A stretch of 64,000 nucleotides of DNA from Paenibacillus sp. E222. GTDB lineage: Bacteria > Bacillota > Bacilli > Paenibacillales > Paenibacillaceae. The translations under genes and the position numbers were made by a program. The stretch covers positions 62,001 through 126,000 of the forward strand of contig NZ_CP058552.1 of NCBI RefSeq assembly GCF_013401555.1, in the 5' to 3' direction. Below are positions 26,581 to 35,839 of the stretch, one piece after another (the first letter of the stretch is position 1; every line of letters starts with the position of its first letter). The notes beneath the pieces were generated by a model. It did not search any database. It was not told where the DNA came from and worked only from the letters and a program-made list of their open reading frames with translations.

Positions 26581-27992
26581 CCCTTATCATCCTTTGGGCA
26601 ATGTTTCAATTGCGCCTCCAGATATTCAACCAGCGATTCCACCGTTCGGTAAGGACTTTCTGGCATGGAAGCTGCCGCCATTTCCGCGAGGGTTATCCCT
26701 ACACCGAACGCATCTTCAACACTTTGCTCGACAACGGCAAGTAAAGTTACAAGTTCAAGGGAGTCCAGTCTCCCCCGACTTCCATATAGGGGTGCCTGCA
26801 AGCCATGCTCTAGTGGAATGGGCGCGTTATGGTACCGATTAAGCTCATCGCAGCTGTCCAGCACAATCCGCTCTATGACTTCCCGATGTGAAGGCGCGGG
26901 ATTTTCCACAGTCAATGAGGTCCGTCTGAAGCGATCAGCATGCTGATGTGTCGTCATTAGCGCTTCGTACCAGCCTAATTCGTCCGCCGCCAATTGTTGA
27001 ATAATAACCGTTAACTGCTCCCTCCATTCTGGGCTTCGTTTCATTCTGGCGATCTGCAGCAGCTTATGCGCCTGTTCCCACTGGGCAATCATTGCACCGA
27101 ATTCTGCAACATATTGATCATGGGGAGAATCGAGCCATTCGGCGGCCTCCTCCAGCAAATCGCGGAAAAAGTAGCGGCTCCAGCGCATGTCGAACAGGAA
27201 CGCGGAGATGGCTTTCTCCTGTTCCCGATCCACCTCGGCATCCGGGTGCAATCTTTGTAACAATTGTGATGTGACAGCCTGTCCAAAATAATAGCTTCGA
27301 TGGCCCTGCCAGATCGTTCTGCCCGTGATGAATTCATGCGCCTGCGTCGCCAGCGCAGAGCGCAGCATGGTTCGGTAGCCTGCGGCGTCGAGTGTCTCCA
27401 CAGCACGGATCTCCATCGTGCCATATGTCCGTAATGTTTCTTTGCGCCGGGCTATTTCGAGCTCGGAGATATTTTTGTTCCCTTTCCAGAACTCCTGGAA
27501 ATCAGTAGACGATACAGCTCCCATGTATTTGGAGGGAACGGGGTCATAGACATAGAACTGCTCCTCATCCATCCCGTACACAGCCAGCCAATGATCGACC
27601 AGATGAAGGCGCGAGCCTTGTTTAACGAGTTTATGAATATACTCGGGATTTCGATAATCCTCCCCGTAAGGCAAGCAATAACTTGTGCCTGTAACGACCA
27701 GAAGCCCCTCATTTTCAAGGCGTTCCCGAATATATGCCTTCCCTTGTTCGAAGCTGTCAAACTCCCGTTCTCCAAACACTTCCCACATCGGCTCCTCATA
27801 ATCCAGCTTATGAAAGTAAGGCTTGATCAGACCACGTTCCGAACAGGAAGGCAGACTATACAAACGGCTGGAAGCCAGCAAGCCCAGACTGCTTATTGAG
27901 CCCTGACGCTGAAGGATTTCGTGGATCAAAGGAAAATTGCAGGGATAATAATACGGAATATCCATCGTTGGTTGAAATGGTTGACTGATCAT
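26577..27992 (-). CDS. BtrH-like acyltransferase fused to an acyl carrier protein
   Basis: 471 residues from ATG 27992 (GGAGGT site, spacing 6), two bases after the esterase stop. Residues ~10-165 match the BtrH N-terminal domain (cysteine-peptidase-like fold). C18 in YYYPC18NFPLIHEIL, H134 in HLVDHWLAVYGM and D150 in FYVYDPVP form the likely triad. A helical middle part (~175-375) resembles the region that follows in BtrH-type proteins. Residues ~395-462 are an acyl carrier domain with phosphopantetheine serine S411 (GRLDSLELVTL). BtrH moves an acyl group from a carrier to an aminoglycoside amine; here carrier and transferase share one chain. The acceptor is unknown, and no phosphopantetheinyl transferase lies in the window. 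Confidence 0.75.
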   Translation of the reverse strand: MISQPFQPTMDIPYYYPCNFPLIHEILQRQGSISSLGLLASSRLYSLPSCSERGLIKPYFHKLDYEEPMWEVFGEREFDSFEQGKAYIRERLENEGLLVVTGTSYCLPYGEDYRNPEYIHKLVKQGSRLHLVDHWLAVYGMDEEQFYVYDPVPSKYMGAVSSTDFQEFWKGNKNISELEIARRKETLRTYGTMEIRAVETLDAAGYRTMLRSALATQAHEFITGRTIWQGHRSYYFGQAVTSQLLQRLHPDAEVDREQEKAISAFLFDMRWSRYFFRDLLEEAAEWLDSPHDQYVAEFGAMIAQWEQAHKLLQIARMKRSPEWREQLTVIIQQLAADELGWYEALMTTHQHADRFRRTSLTVENPAPSHREVIERIVLDSCDELNRYHNAPIPLEHGLQAPLYGSRGRLDSLELVTLLAVVEQSVEDAFGVGITLAEMAAASMPESPYRTVESLVEYLEAQLKHCPKDDKG

Positions 27993-27994
27993 GG

Positions 27995-29368
27995 CTACCT
28001 CCTGTTCCCGGCTTTGGCAGCCATGCTGCCCCAAGACTGGATTTTGTAATGAAGTGACAGGTTATCATGGGCACGAAACACCCGATTGGGAAGTGGCTTT
28101 CCATCTGCATCGGTTTCAAACTGCCGGAAGCCTCGAGTGAACCTGAACCGAAATCCGCTGTCACGTGGAACCTCGAAGCAGCCCTCATAATGGCCACCTC
28201 CGGTGTGCAGAAGCTTCATGCCCATGCCTCCGTAGATCGAGTCATCGTACATGTCTTGAAAGGGGGCCTCGGCACTCAGGCAGACTGTCACGTGACCCGA
28301 TAATTCTTCCACAACTGTGTACATTCGTGATGCCGACAGCTCTCCCACCGTGAGGGTGACCACTGCATTACCTATCTTGACAGGAACCAATTCCCCATTG
28401 GGTCGAACCTCAATAACATCGGGTTGATCGGAATGATATTCCCCTTCAAGCACACTCATGGTGAACCCGCTGTCGTAATGAAGCAGCGCATTGATGTGAC
28501 AGTTCATTCCGCCTTTCAATCCGATCATGTCCCTTCCCATCAGCTCCAGAGAAACCGGTTTGCCGATTCGGCCAAACATGTACAGTAGCGGAAGGTGAAC
28601 CCTCTCTCCCCAATCCGCTTCCTGATGACCTGCATCCGGCTGTTCCAGAAATGCGATGTCCTTGCCAGGCTTGTATCCCCGTTCAGTGATCTGACGGACT
28701 ACATTCCTTACCTGGGAAGGAAGAAATAATCCTTCTGCATCCCCAATATCTATCCACATTTGAATCGGAGCACTGCGCTCAGGCATGAGGTACATATCCT
28801 CCTCCTGTAAACTGCTCTCCGACGTTTCATCCAGCTGCACGTCCACGAAAAAGGGAGAGAGCATGATCAGTTTGCCAAAAATTTCAGGATGACGTGTTCC
28901 TATATGGAAGGTGCTGAGTGCCGCTGCGGAAGAACCAAGCAGTCCCGTATTGTCCTTGTCTGGAAGTGTGCGGTAATGCTCGTCAATGAACGGTTTCAGT
29001 TCATGAATGATAAAGTGTTCATAATCCAGGCCTGAGCAGCCCACACTCACCGCTTCTCTTGCAGGCGCAATGAAATGATAGAATTCATTGTGTGTAACTG
29101 GACGAACATGGGCAATTCCGACAATGATCAGCCCGTCCATCAAGCCTTGATCAATCAGTTGGTTTGCCGCCTGATCTACGTGCCACGTTTCATTTCCCGT
29201 AGTCGAAGGGCCGAAGGCCCTCTGACCCGCATGCATGTATAACACAGGATAGCGATGATCCACATGCTCCTTATAGCCTGGTGGCAAATAGACAAAAATC
29301 TTTCTCGTGTTGCCCAGCCTGGATGCCTTGAAACCTTCCACACATTCGATGACAGAATGAGTGTTCAC
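27995..29368 (-). CDS. Esterase of the enterochelin-esterase (Fes/IroE) type
   Basis: 457 residues from GTG 29368; the ribosome site AGGAGAGG is rather far (14 nt). The putative-esterase fold (~20-270) shows RKIFVYLPPGYKEH, nucleophile GLLGSS147AAALS, D210 (IDIGDAEG) and H248 (DAGHQEADW). A C-terminal part (~270-457) is beta-rich and ends in an E-set/CBM48-like module (YEGCFEVPRDSGFRFRFTRG). There is no signal peptide. First gene of a three-gene operon with BtrH-ACP and the AMP-ligase; it could trim or release the acylated product. Position between two amylolytic genes is noted, but a starch role is not shown. Confidence 0.8.
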   Translation of the reverse strand: MNTHSVIECVEGFKASRLGNTRKIFVYLPPGYKEHVDHRYPVLYMHAGQRAFGPSTTGNETWHVDQAANQLIDQGLMDGLIIVGIAHVRPVTHNEFYHFIAPAREAVSVGCSGLDYEHFIIHELKPFIDEHYRTLPDKDNTGLLGSSAAALSTFHIGTRHPEIFGKLIMLSPFFVDVQLDETSESSLQEEDMYLMPERSAPIQMWIDIGDAEGLFLPSQVRNVVRQITERGYKPGKDIAFLEQPDAGHQEADWGERVHLPLLYMFGRIGKPVSLELMGRDMIGLKGGMNCHINALLHYDSGFTMSVLEGEYHSDQPDVIEVRPNGELVPVKIGNAVVTLTVGELSASRMYTVVEELSGHVTVCLSAEAPFQDMYDDSIYGGMGMKLLHTGGGHYEGCFEVPRDSGFRFRFTRGFRQFETDADGKPLPNRVFRAHDNLSLHYKIQSWGSMAAKAGNRR

Positions 29369-29462
29369 TGAGCCATCAACCGCCTCTCCTATAGATTTCC
29401 CTTTTACAATACCGGGGTTTTCTTGTTAGTCTTGCTTCGTTCTTCCCTCGGCTACATCGACA

Positions 29463-29494
29463 AACAACCCCGTCTCTAAAGAGACGGGGTTGTT
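29463..29494. terminator. 14-bp perfect hairpin between divergent genes
   Basis: AACAACCCCGTCTC, loop TAAA, GAGACGGGGTTGTT. Only a short T run follows on the + strand. Its outer stem repeats that of the leader hairpin at 29699-29736. Confidence 0.65.
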
Positions 29495-29616
29495 TTAAAA
29501 CACCGAAATGTTCTAAAATGCATAGCCCTTATATTGGTGGGTCTGCGAATAGTTTAAATCTGTTGAGCCTGATTTGTAAATATAGAAATAGAAAAAAAAT
29601 GCTCAAGAAAAAGTTA

Positions 29617-29646
29617 TTGACAACCAAACCATTATTTAATTATCAT
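29617..29646 (+). promoter_or_regulatory. Promoter of the CGTase gene
   Basis: TTGACA (29617-29622), 18-bp spacer, TATCAT (29641-29646). A start near 29653 would give a ~195-nt leader. Confidence 0.65.
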
Positions 29647-29679
29647 AACGTTGTGATTATAACTAGAGGGCCATGCTTT

Positions 29680-29736
29680 TAAACCCAATCGGTTTAGGAC
29701 AACCCCGGTAACTCCAGCAGGAGGTGCCGGGGTTGT
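29680..29736 (+). promoter_or_regulatory. Structured 5' leader of the CGTase mRNA
   Basis: A small stem TAAACC/GGTTTA (29680-29696) is followed by a 10-bp perfect stem ACAACCCCGG/CCGGGGTTGT (29699-29736) with an 18-nt purine-rich loop. No T run follows, so it is not a simple terminator. It matches no riboswitch consensus I know. Confidence 0.5.
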
Positions 29737-29788
29737 TGGCGTTCATAAAGGGGGGGATATCTTAAGAATAACGAACCAGCGTCTAACT

Positions 29789-29802
29789 TGAAAGCGCTTT
29801 TC
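29789..29802. promoter_or_regulatory. cre-like (CcpA) site ahead of CGTase
   Basis: TGAAAGCGCTTTTC fits the catabolite-responsive consensus TGWAARCGYTWNCW at 12 of 14 positions. It lies downstream of the predicted promoter, where CcpA would act as a roadblock. Confidence 0.55.
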
Positions 29803-29849
29803 TAATCAAGAAGAGATTACACATCTAAACCACGAAGGGTGGATTATCA

Positions 29850-32009
29850 ATGTTCAAATGGACCAAGCGAATCATCCTCAGTACCACGCTGAGCTTCAGC
29901 TTGCTGGCCGGAAGTGCACTGCCACTATTCCCGGCGGCCTCCGTATTCGCAGATGCTGATACGGCTGTAACCAACAAGCAGAACTTCAGCACCGATGTTA
30001 TTTATCAAGTATTTACCGACCGTTTTCTGGACGGCAATCCCTCCAATAACCCTACTGGGGGAGCCTATGACGCCTCCTGTTCCAACCTGAAGCTCTATTG
30101 CGGGGGCGACTGGCAAGGACTGATCAATAAGATCAACGACAACTACTTTTCCGATCTCGGCATTACGGCACTCTGGATTTCCCAGCCTGTGGAGAACATT
30201 TACTCGCTGATTAACTATTCCGGTGTCAACAATACAGCTTATCACGGCTATTGGGCACGTGACTTCAAGAAGACCAATCCTGCTTTCGGTACGATGACCG
30301 ATTTCCAGAACCTGATCAATACGGCACATGCCAAAGGCATTAAAGTCATCATTGATTTTGCTCCTAACCATACCTCTCCTGCCATGGAAACCGATACCTC
30401 ATTCGCAGAGAATGGAAAGTTGTACAATAACGGCACTCTGCTTGGTGGCTACACCAATGATACGAACAAATTTTTCCACCACAATGGCGGCTCTGACTTC
30501 TCCACACTGGAGAACGGTATCTACAAAAATCTCTATGATCTCGCTGACCTGAACCACAATAACAGCACCATTGACACCTATTTCAAGGATGCGATCAAGC
30601 TCTGGCTGGATATGGGCATTGACGGAATCCGGGTGGATGCGGTGAAGCATATGCCGATGGGATGGCAAAAGAACTGGATGTCCTCCATCTATGGCTACAA
30701 ACCGGTATTCACGTTTGGTGAATGGTTCCTGGGTTCATCCGCATCCGATGCGGACAACACCAACTTCGCCAACCAGTCCGGCATGAGTCTGCTCGACTTC
30801 CGCTTCAACAATGAAGTACGTAACGTGTTCCGTGATAACACATCCACAATGGTTGCCCTGGATTCCATGATCACCAGCACTGCCGCTGATTATGCCCAGG
30901 TGAATGACCAAGTGACCTTCATTGATAACCATGACATGGATCGCTTCAAAACAAGTGCCGTTAACAACCGTCGCCTGGAACAAGCTCTTGCATTTACACT
31001 TACCTCGCGGGGCGTACCAGCCATCTATTATGGCACTGAGCAGTATTTGACAGGTAACGGCGACCCTAATAACCGTGCCAAAATGCCTTCGTTCTCCAAA
31101 ACAACAACCGCTTTTAACGTGATCAGCAAGCTGGCTCCATTGCGCAAAACCAATCCAGCCATAGCCTATGGAACAACCCAGCAGCGCTGGATTAACAACG
31201 ATGTGTATGTGTATGAGCGTAAATTCGGCAACAATGTGGCCGTCGTAGCGATTAACCGCAATCTTTCGACTTCCACATCTATCAGCGGTCTAACCACTTC
31301 ACTCCCTTCGGGTACATACAACGATGTTCTTGCAGGTGCATTAAGTGGTAATACCATTACCTCTACTGGAGGTAACGTCGCTAACTTCACTTTGGCAGCA
31401 GGAGCTACAGCAGTCTGGCAGTATACAGCCAATACCACTACACCAACCATCGGGCATGTGGGCCCTGTAATGGGTAAAGCGGGTAATACCGTTACCATTG
31501 ATGGTCGTGGATTCGGCACTACCAAAGGTACTGTTTATTTTGGTACAACCGCTGTTACCGGTTCAGCCATCACATCATGGGAAGATACTCAGATCAAAGT
31601 GACCATCCCTGCTGTTGCCGCCGGCAACTATGCAGTTAAAGTCGCAGCGAGTGGAGTCAACAGCAACACTTATAACAATTTCACGATTCTTAGTGGCAAC
31701 CAGGTTTCCGTTCGGTTTGTCATCAACAATGCATCCACGACACTCGGCCAGAATCTCTATCTGACGGGCAATGTTGCGGAGCTGGGTAACTGGTCCACAG
31801 GCCCTCTCGCCATTGGTCCGGCGTTCAATCAGGTGATCTATTCTTATCCAACCTGGTATTATGACGTGAGCGTGCCTGCCGGAACGAATCTGGAATTCAA
31901 GTTCTTCAAAAAGAACGGCTCTACGATTACGTGGGAAAATGGCAATAATCATACCTTCACCACACCAACCAGTGGAACCGCAACCGTTACAGTGGACTGG
32001 CAGCCTTAA
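29850..32009 (+). CDS. cgt: Cyclomaltodextrin glucanotransferase (CGTase)
   Basis: 719 residues, the normal precursor length. Signal peptide ~1-34 (cut after SVFA). Domains A/B hold D263, E291 and D362, which become D229, E257 and D328 after removing 34 residues, the standard CGTase numbering; Y229 corresponds to the central Tyr195. Domain C follows, then D ([20 protein letters not shown]) and E (CBM20 starch binding, [22 protein letters not shown]). The enzyme is secreted and turns starch into cyclodextrins by intramolecular transglycosylation. Sequence style is close to the P. macerans enzyme. Monocistronic with a strong terminator. Confidence 0.96.
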   Translation: MFKWTKRIILSTTLSFSLLAGSALPLFPAASVFADADTAVTNKQNFSTDVIYQVFTDRFLDGNPSNNPTGGAYDASCSNLKLYCGGDWQGLINKINDNYFSDLGITALWISQPVENIYSLINYSGVNNTAYHGYWARDFKKTNPAFGTMTDFQNLINTAHAKGIKVIIDFAPNHTSPAMETDTSFAENGKLYNNGTLLGGYTNDTNKFFHHNGGSDFSTLENGIYKNLYDLADLNHNNSTIDTYFKDAIKLWLDMGIDGIRVDAVKHMPMGWQKNWMSSIYGYKPVFTFGEWFLGSSASDADNTNFANQSGMSLLDFRFNNEVRNVFRDNTSTMVALDSMITSTAADYAQVNDQVTFIDNHDMDRFKTSAVNNRRLEQALAFTLTSRGVPAIYYGTEQYLTGNGDPNNRAKMPSFSKTTTAFNVISKLAPLRKTNPAIAYGTTQQRWINNDVYVYERKFGNNVAVVAINRNLSTSTSISGLTTSLPSGTYNDVLAGALSGNTITSTGGNVANFTLAAGATAVWQYTANTTTPTIGHVGPVMGKAGNTVTIDGRGFGTTKGTVYFGTTAVTGSAITSWEDTQIKVTIPAVAAGNYAVKVAASGVNSNTYNNFTILSGNQVSVRFVINNASTTLGQNLYLTGNVAELGNWSTGPLAIGPAFNQVIYSYPTWYYDVSVPAGTNLEFKFFKKNGSTITWENGNNHTFTTPTSGTATVTVDWQP

Positions 32010-32031
32010 TTCCTTCACCGTCCTATCATTC

Positions 32032-32070
32032 AACCCGGAGTCAGACGCGATGTGCGTCTGCTTCCGGGTT
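32032..32070 (+). terminator. Terminator of the CGTase gene
   Basis: AACCCGG(A) outer stem with inner AGACGC/GCGTCT, then TTCTTTG. Confidence 0.85.
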
Positions 32071-32111
32071 CTTTGATTAGGCTCGCCCATACCTTTTGCA
32101 TGGTTGCTCTG

Positions 32112-33398
32112 CTATCGATAGGTCCGAATGGATTTTAATCCAGCTGAAGCAATCACTCCTACCACTAGCAGCAGCGCGCCCAAGCTCTCCAGCACGGTTT
32201 GGGCACCCCACTGATCAGCCAAAACGGAAACCACCGTTAATCCCAGAATCGGGGCTGTACTTGTTATGGTTCCGAGCACCCCGTAGATTCTCCCCTGCAG
32301 CTCATCGGGAACTTCGGCACGCATCATGATCTGGGTTAACATTGTACAGCACGCAAACATCGCTCCCCCCGCAATGATCAGCGGCAAGGCCACCAAAGGA
32401 GAAGATACATTGGCTAACAGCATATACAGTGGGCCGAGAACCAGCAGACCGATAAACACCCATCGCCCCTTTCGTTTCAGCCGGTTGCCTGAGGCAATCA
32501 GAATTCCGGAACCCAGCATGTACCCCAGTGGAATACATGTCTCGATCAGTCCGAACTGGACAGGATTCGCCTGCCATACGTTGACGGCCATGACTTGAAC
32601 AAGCATGATGGCTGACATGAAGAAAAGAATCAGCAGCGGATTAAGAATAACGATAGAGCGAATCAGGGGATGTGCAAAGATGTAGGAAAATGAACCGCCC
32701 CACTCCTTTACAAACGATCCTCTATGCATCGAAGAGCGTTGTACATCCGGAAAACGCCCAGCCAACATTACACATATCGCTGACAGCAGAAAGGTCACAC
32801 CTGTAATCATAATAGCCGTAAACCCTCCAAATGCTGAAACTGCAATCCCCGCTGCGGCCAGTCCGCTGATCCGGGCAATATTATCGACCAGATGAATGGT
32901 TCCTGTAGCTTGCTGCAGATGCTCCCTCCCTACAAGACTGGTTACCGAAGCATGAAAGGCAGGCGCCTGAAACAGGCTGGAGAACATCGAAAGGGAAAGC
33001 ATGAGCAGTACGATTGGAAAAGGAGCATGCAGCACAAACAGACTCACCGCGATGATAAACGCCATAGCACCACGAAACAAATCCGACGACAGCATCAATG
33101 TTCTGCGATCCAGCCTGTCGGCAAACGTACCCGCGAATGATCCGAACAGAAAACTGACGACCATATTACATACTTGTACAGCTGCCATGCTCTTCGCACT
33201 TCCCGTGGTCTGCAGCACCCACAGACTGATGGCAATGCCGTTGAAGCAATCACCAAATACGGAGATGCCGTAACCGCACAAAATTCTGCGATATGCAACA
33301 TTGCGCCAAAGCGCCCTGTTGGCCATTTTCGGACTTTCCGCGGCAGCGAGAGCCCCGTTCGGTCCTAATTCCGGTTCTGGGGACTGTAGCGTTCCCAT
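32112..33398 (-). CDS. MFS transporter (drug/efflux-type)
   Basis: 428 residues with a soluble N-terminal ~30 residues and about 12 hydrophobic segments. The cytoplasmic loop-2 motif appears as GTFADRLDRRTLML, and GRIYGVLGTI lies in the C-terminal half; both occur in the MFS_3/ErmB-like efflux group that resembles siderophore and macrolide exporters. Start after AGGAGG. It lies downstream of the mdxEFG genes on the same strand but is separated from them by a 156-bp spacer with a large hairpin, so co-transcription is uncertain. The substrate is unknown; a link to the BtrH-ACP product is speculative. Confidence 0.8.
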   Translation of the reverse strand: MGTLQSPEPELGPNGALAAAESPKMANRALWRNVAYRRILCGYGISVFGDCFNGIAISLWVLQTTGSAKSMAAVQVCNMVVSFLFGSFAGTFADRLDRRTLMLSSDLFRGAMAFIIAVSLFVLHAPFPIVLLMLSLSMFSSLFQAPAFHASVTSLVGREHLQQATGTIHLVDNIARISGLAAAGIAVSAFGGFTAIMITGVTFLLSAICVMLAGRFPDVQRSSMHRGSFVKEWGGSFSYIFAHPLIRSIVILNPLLILFFMSAIMLVQVMAVNVWQANPVQFGLIETCIPLGYMLGSGILIASGNRLKRKGRWVFIGLLVLGPLYMLLANVSSPLVALPLIIAGGAMFACCTMLTQIMMRAEVPDELQGRIYGVLGTITSTAPILGLTVVSVLADQWGAQTVLESLGALLLVVGVIASAGLKSIRTYR

Positions 33399-33440
33399 CG
33401 ATCTTTTCCTCCTCTTGTCATTCAGATCTCAAACAGCAGG

Positions 33441-33493
33441 CAGGCGCTTCCGGAGCAGTTCCAGCGATAAATGGAACCTCTCAGAAGCGCCTG
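33441..33493. repeat. Large two-stem hairpin between mdxG and the MFS gene
   Basis: CAGGCGCTTC/GAAGCGCCTG (10 bp perfect) encloses GTTCCA/TGGAAC. There is no T run on either strand; it may be an RNA-stabilising or attenuating element. Confidence 0.6.
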
Positions 33494-33554
33494 ATTGGTG
33501 GCCTGGATATGTTCTACAGGCTGTCTATGCGGTTAATGGTTTATCCTTTATCTT

Positions 33555-34391
33555 TTATCCTTTGGAGGCGCCAGAGGTCAGCCCCTGCACTAGGAAGCGC
33601 TGCAGGAATACAAACAACAACGTAATCGGAATGGCGATCAGTACCGCCCCGGCAGCAAACATGGTAAAGTTACTGTCCTGATAACGGCTAACCAGATCCC
33701 ACATGCCAACAGCAAGTGTCCAGTTCTCTTTCGTCCGAAGTACCAGCCGGGCAAAGATAAAGTCCATCCACGCTCCAGTGAAGCTGGTTAAGGCTACATA
33801 GGTCAGCATTGGCCGGGACAATGGCAAAATGATGCTGGTGAACACACGCAGATGACTGGCACCGTCAATTCGTGCGGCTTCATCCAAACTGCGCGGAATG
33901 GTATCAAAGAACCCTTTGACAATAAATCCACCTAGCACGGCCCCGGAAGAATAGACCAGAATCAACGCGGCATGAGTGTCCAGCAATTTGATCTGAAGCA
34001 AAATAATATAAATGGCAATCATGCTCATGAAGCTGGGGAACATCCCCAGAATCAGCATCGTGGATAGAATGGTCTTACGACCGCGAAAACGGAAACGGGA
34101 CAAAGCATACATGCCCAAAGTGACCATAAGCGTTGAGAAAATCATCGTGAAAAAGGCGATCTTCAACGTGTTCAGATACCATGTGCCATACATGAACGAC
34201 GGGTTGGTAAACAGTTCCCCGTAATGGGCCAGCGTGAACGCTTCAGGCCACAGACGTTCACTGTATAGCGCTGCCCCTGGACGCAGTGACGAGAGAAATA
34301 TCCACAAGACGGGATACACCGATACGATGGCAATGATGACCAGCAGCACATAACTGATCGCCAGACGCATGGGATTGTTGCGCTTTTTCAT
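33555..34391 (-). CDS. mdxG: Maltodextrin ABC importer permease MdxG/MalG
   Basis: 278 residues with six membrane helices and the inner-membrane coupling motif DEAARIDGASHLRVFTSIILP (EAA loop, ~residues 178-198) that docks on the ATPase. This is the MalG type: short, with no periplasmic insert. It overlaps mdxF by 4 nt. With MdxE and MdxF it takes up maltodextrins or cyclodextrins. No ATPase gene is present, as in B. subtilis, where the shared MsmX serves. Confidence 0.9.
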   Translation of the reverse strand: MKKRNNPMRLAISYVLLVIIAIVSVYPVLWIFLSSLRPGAALYSERLWPEAFTLAHYGELFTNPSFMYGTWYLNTLKIAFFTMIFSTLMVTLGMYALSRFRFRGRKTILSTMLILGMFPSFMSMIAIYIILLQIKLLDTHAALILVYSSGAVLGGFIVKGFFDTIPRSLDEAARIDGASHLRVFTSIILPLSRPMLTYVALTSFTGAWMDFIFARLVLRTKENWTLAVGMWDLVSRYQDSNFTMFAAGAVLIAIPITLLFVFLQRFLVQGLTSGASKG

Positions 34392-35743
34392 TGAATCATG
34401 TCCTCCTCCTTGAACGATTTGGAACGACGGAAATTCCAGATGGAGAACGACGCAATAATCAGGAAAATAATGATGCCGACCGCCGAAGCCATATTGAATT
34501 TGTTGTTATCCAACGTCAGTTTGTACAACCAGGTCACGAGGAGATCGGTTGATCCCGCGTATTGATAATCTCCACGCAGCGGATTCCCGTTCGTCAGCAG
34601 GAAGATGACATTGAAGTTGTTGAAATTCCCGGCAAATTGCATAATAAGCACCGGTGTCGTAGCGAACATGATAAAAGGAAGCGTAATGATGCGGAACTTC
34701 TGAAAGCCGGACGCACCGTCTACCTCAGCCGCTTCATACAAATCCCGTGGAATCGCCGTCAGCACGCCCAGGATGAGCACCATGCTGACCGGGATTCCGA
34801 TCCACATGTTTACAATAACGACTGTAACTTTTGCCCAGAATGGATCAGTTAACCACGGCAACCCCTCAAGGCCAAAAGCCTTCATATACGTATTAATCGG
34901 GCCAAACTGTCCGTTGAACAGGTTCCGCATCAGAAGCAGTGAGATAATCTGCGGAATGGCATAAGGAAGAATGAATATCGTCCGCCACACCTTTTTGAAG
35001 CGAATACCCTTCTGCTCGATGAGAAGTGCAACCAGCACCCCGCCGAAATACGTAGTGACCGTTGCCAGAATGGCCCAGATCACGGTCCATGTTAATACGC
35101 CAAAGAAGGTATGGCTCCACGATTTAAGCTGGACCAGATCCGTGAATGTCTTGAAGCCGACCCAGTCCACCAGCTTGGCGGGCGGAATATGATCCGGTGC
35201 CGAGTAATTGGTAAAGGCCAGGGTAATCGTAAACAAAATCGGCATAATGGTGAAAAACAGGATGCCGAGTGCAGGGATGGATAAGAAAAGATACGGGAAT
35301 TGTTTATCGAGCAGATATCTCAGGGAAGCAGAAGCTCCGGTGGCCTGCTTGCCTTCCTCTCTTAATTTTCCCGTGAGGTACGCATCCCGGATATTGAATA
35401 TATACAGAAGAAGAAAAACGAAAAATACCAGAAGTACTATGATTCCGTTGAGCAGTAAAAAGATGGAGTGGTCGCCCTGCTGGAGCACCGTTGATCCATT
35501 GACCTTGACGAAACGCTGCGTTTGCTCGCCCAGCGTCCATACTCCCCATACGGCCTGATTCAAACGGGGAATCAGATAGGCGAGTCCCACTGCCTCTAAG
35601 ATCAGAAAACAAATTCCCTTGATCCATTGACGGTTATACAATTGTCCAAGTCCTTGCAGGACAACGGACAACACAGCCGCTGTCATACGATGCTGTCTTT
35701 CTCGATTCGGCTTAACCGTGACTGGAACATGCTGTTGTTTCAT
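34388..35743 (-). CDS. mdxF: Maltodextrin ABC importer permease MdxF/MalF
   Basis: 451 residues from ATG 35743 (AAGGAG site). An N-terminal extension (~1-160) contains two to three additional helices and the stretch GLGQLYNRQWIKG. The permease core then has the EAA loop YEAAEVDGASGFQKFRIITLP (~residues 335-355). Middle gene of mdxE-mdxF-mdxG, forming the transmembrane channel with MdxG. The symbol is given by order and similarity of type to the B. subtilis operon. Confidence 0.9.
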   Translation of the reverse strand: MKQQHVPVTVKPNRERQHRMTAAVLSVVLQGLGQLYNRQWIKGICFLILEAVGLAYLIPRLNQAVWGVWTLGEQTQRFVKVNGSTVLQQGDHSIFLLLNGIIVLLVFFVFLLLYIFNIRDAYLTGKLREEGKQATGASASLRYLLDKQFPYLFLSIPALGILFFTIMPILFTITLAFTNYSAPDHIPPAKLVDWVGFKTFTDLVQLKSWSHTFFGVLTWTVIWAILATVTTYFGGVLVALLIEQKGIRFKKVWRTIFILPYAIPQIISLLLMRNLFNGQFGPINTYMKAFGLEGLPWLTDPFWAKVTVVIVNMWIGIPVSMVLILGVLTAIPRDLYEAAEVDGASGFQKFRIITLPFIMFATTPVLIMQFAGNFNNFNVIFLLTNGNPLRGDYQYAGSTDLLVTWLYKLTLDNNKFNMASAVGIIIFLIIASFSIWNFRRSKSFKEEDMIQ

Positions 35744-35839
35744 TCATTCCTACTCCTTCCCGGCAAGCGAAGTTACCGATCAGTTATAGCAGAGTGCAGA
35801 GGACATGTTGACTTCCTCTGCACCTGCTCATTTTTTATT

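Larger units (their letters stand above)
29369..29849. other. 481-bp regulatory spacer between divergent operons
   Basis: No gene. It contains, left to right, a 14-bp hairpin (29463-29494), a sigma-A-like promoter (29617-29646), a structured leader (29680-29736) and a cre-like site (29789-29802), all apparently serving the CGTase gene at 29850 and possibly the esterase operon. Confidence 0.7.

Noticed and set aside
29680..29736. Known riboswitch (c-di-GMP, purine, preQ1, T-box) in the CGTase leader
   Set aside because: None of the conserved cores I know for these classes is present; only paired arms are seen.
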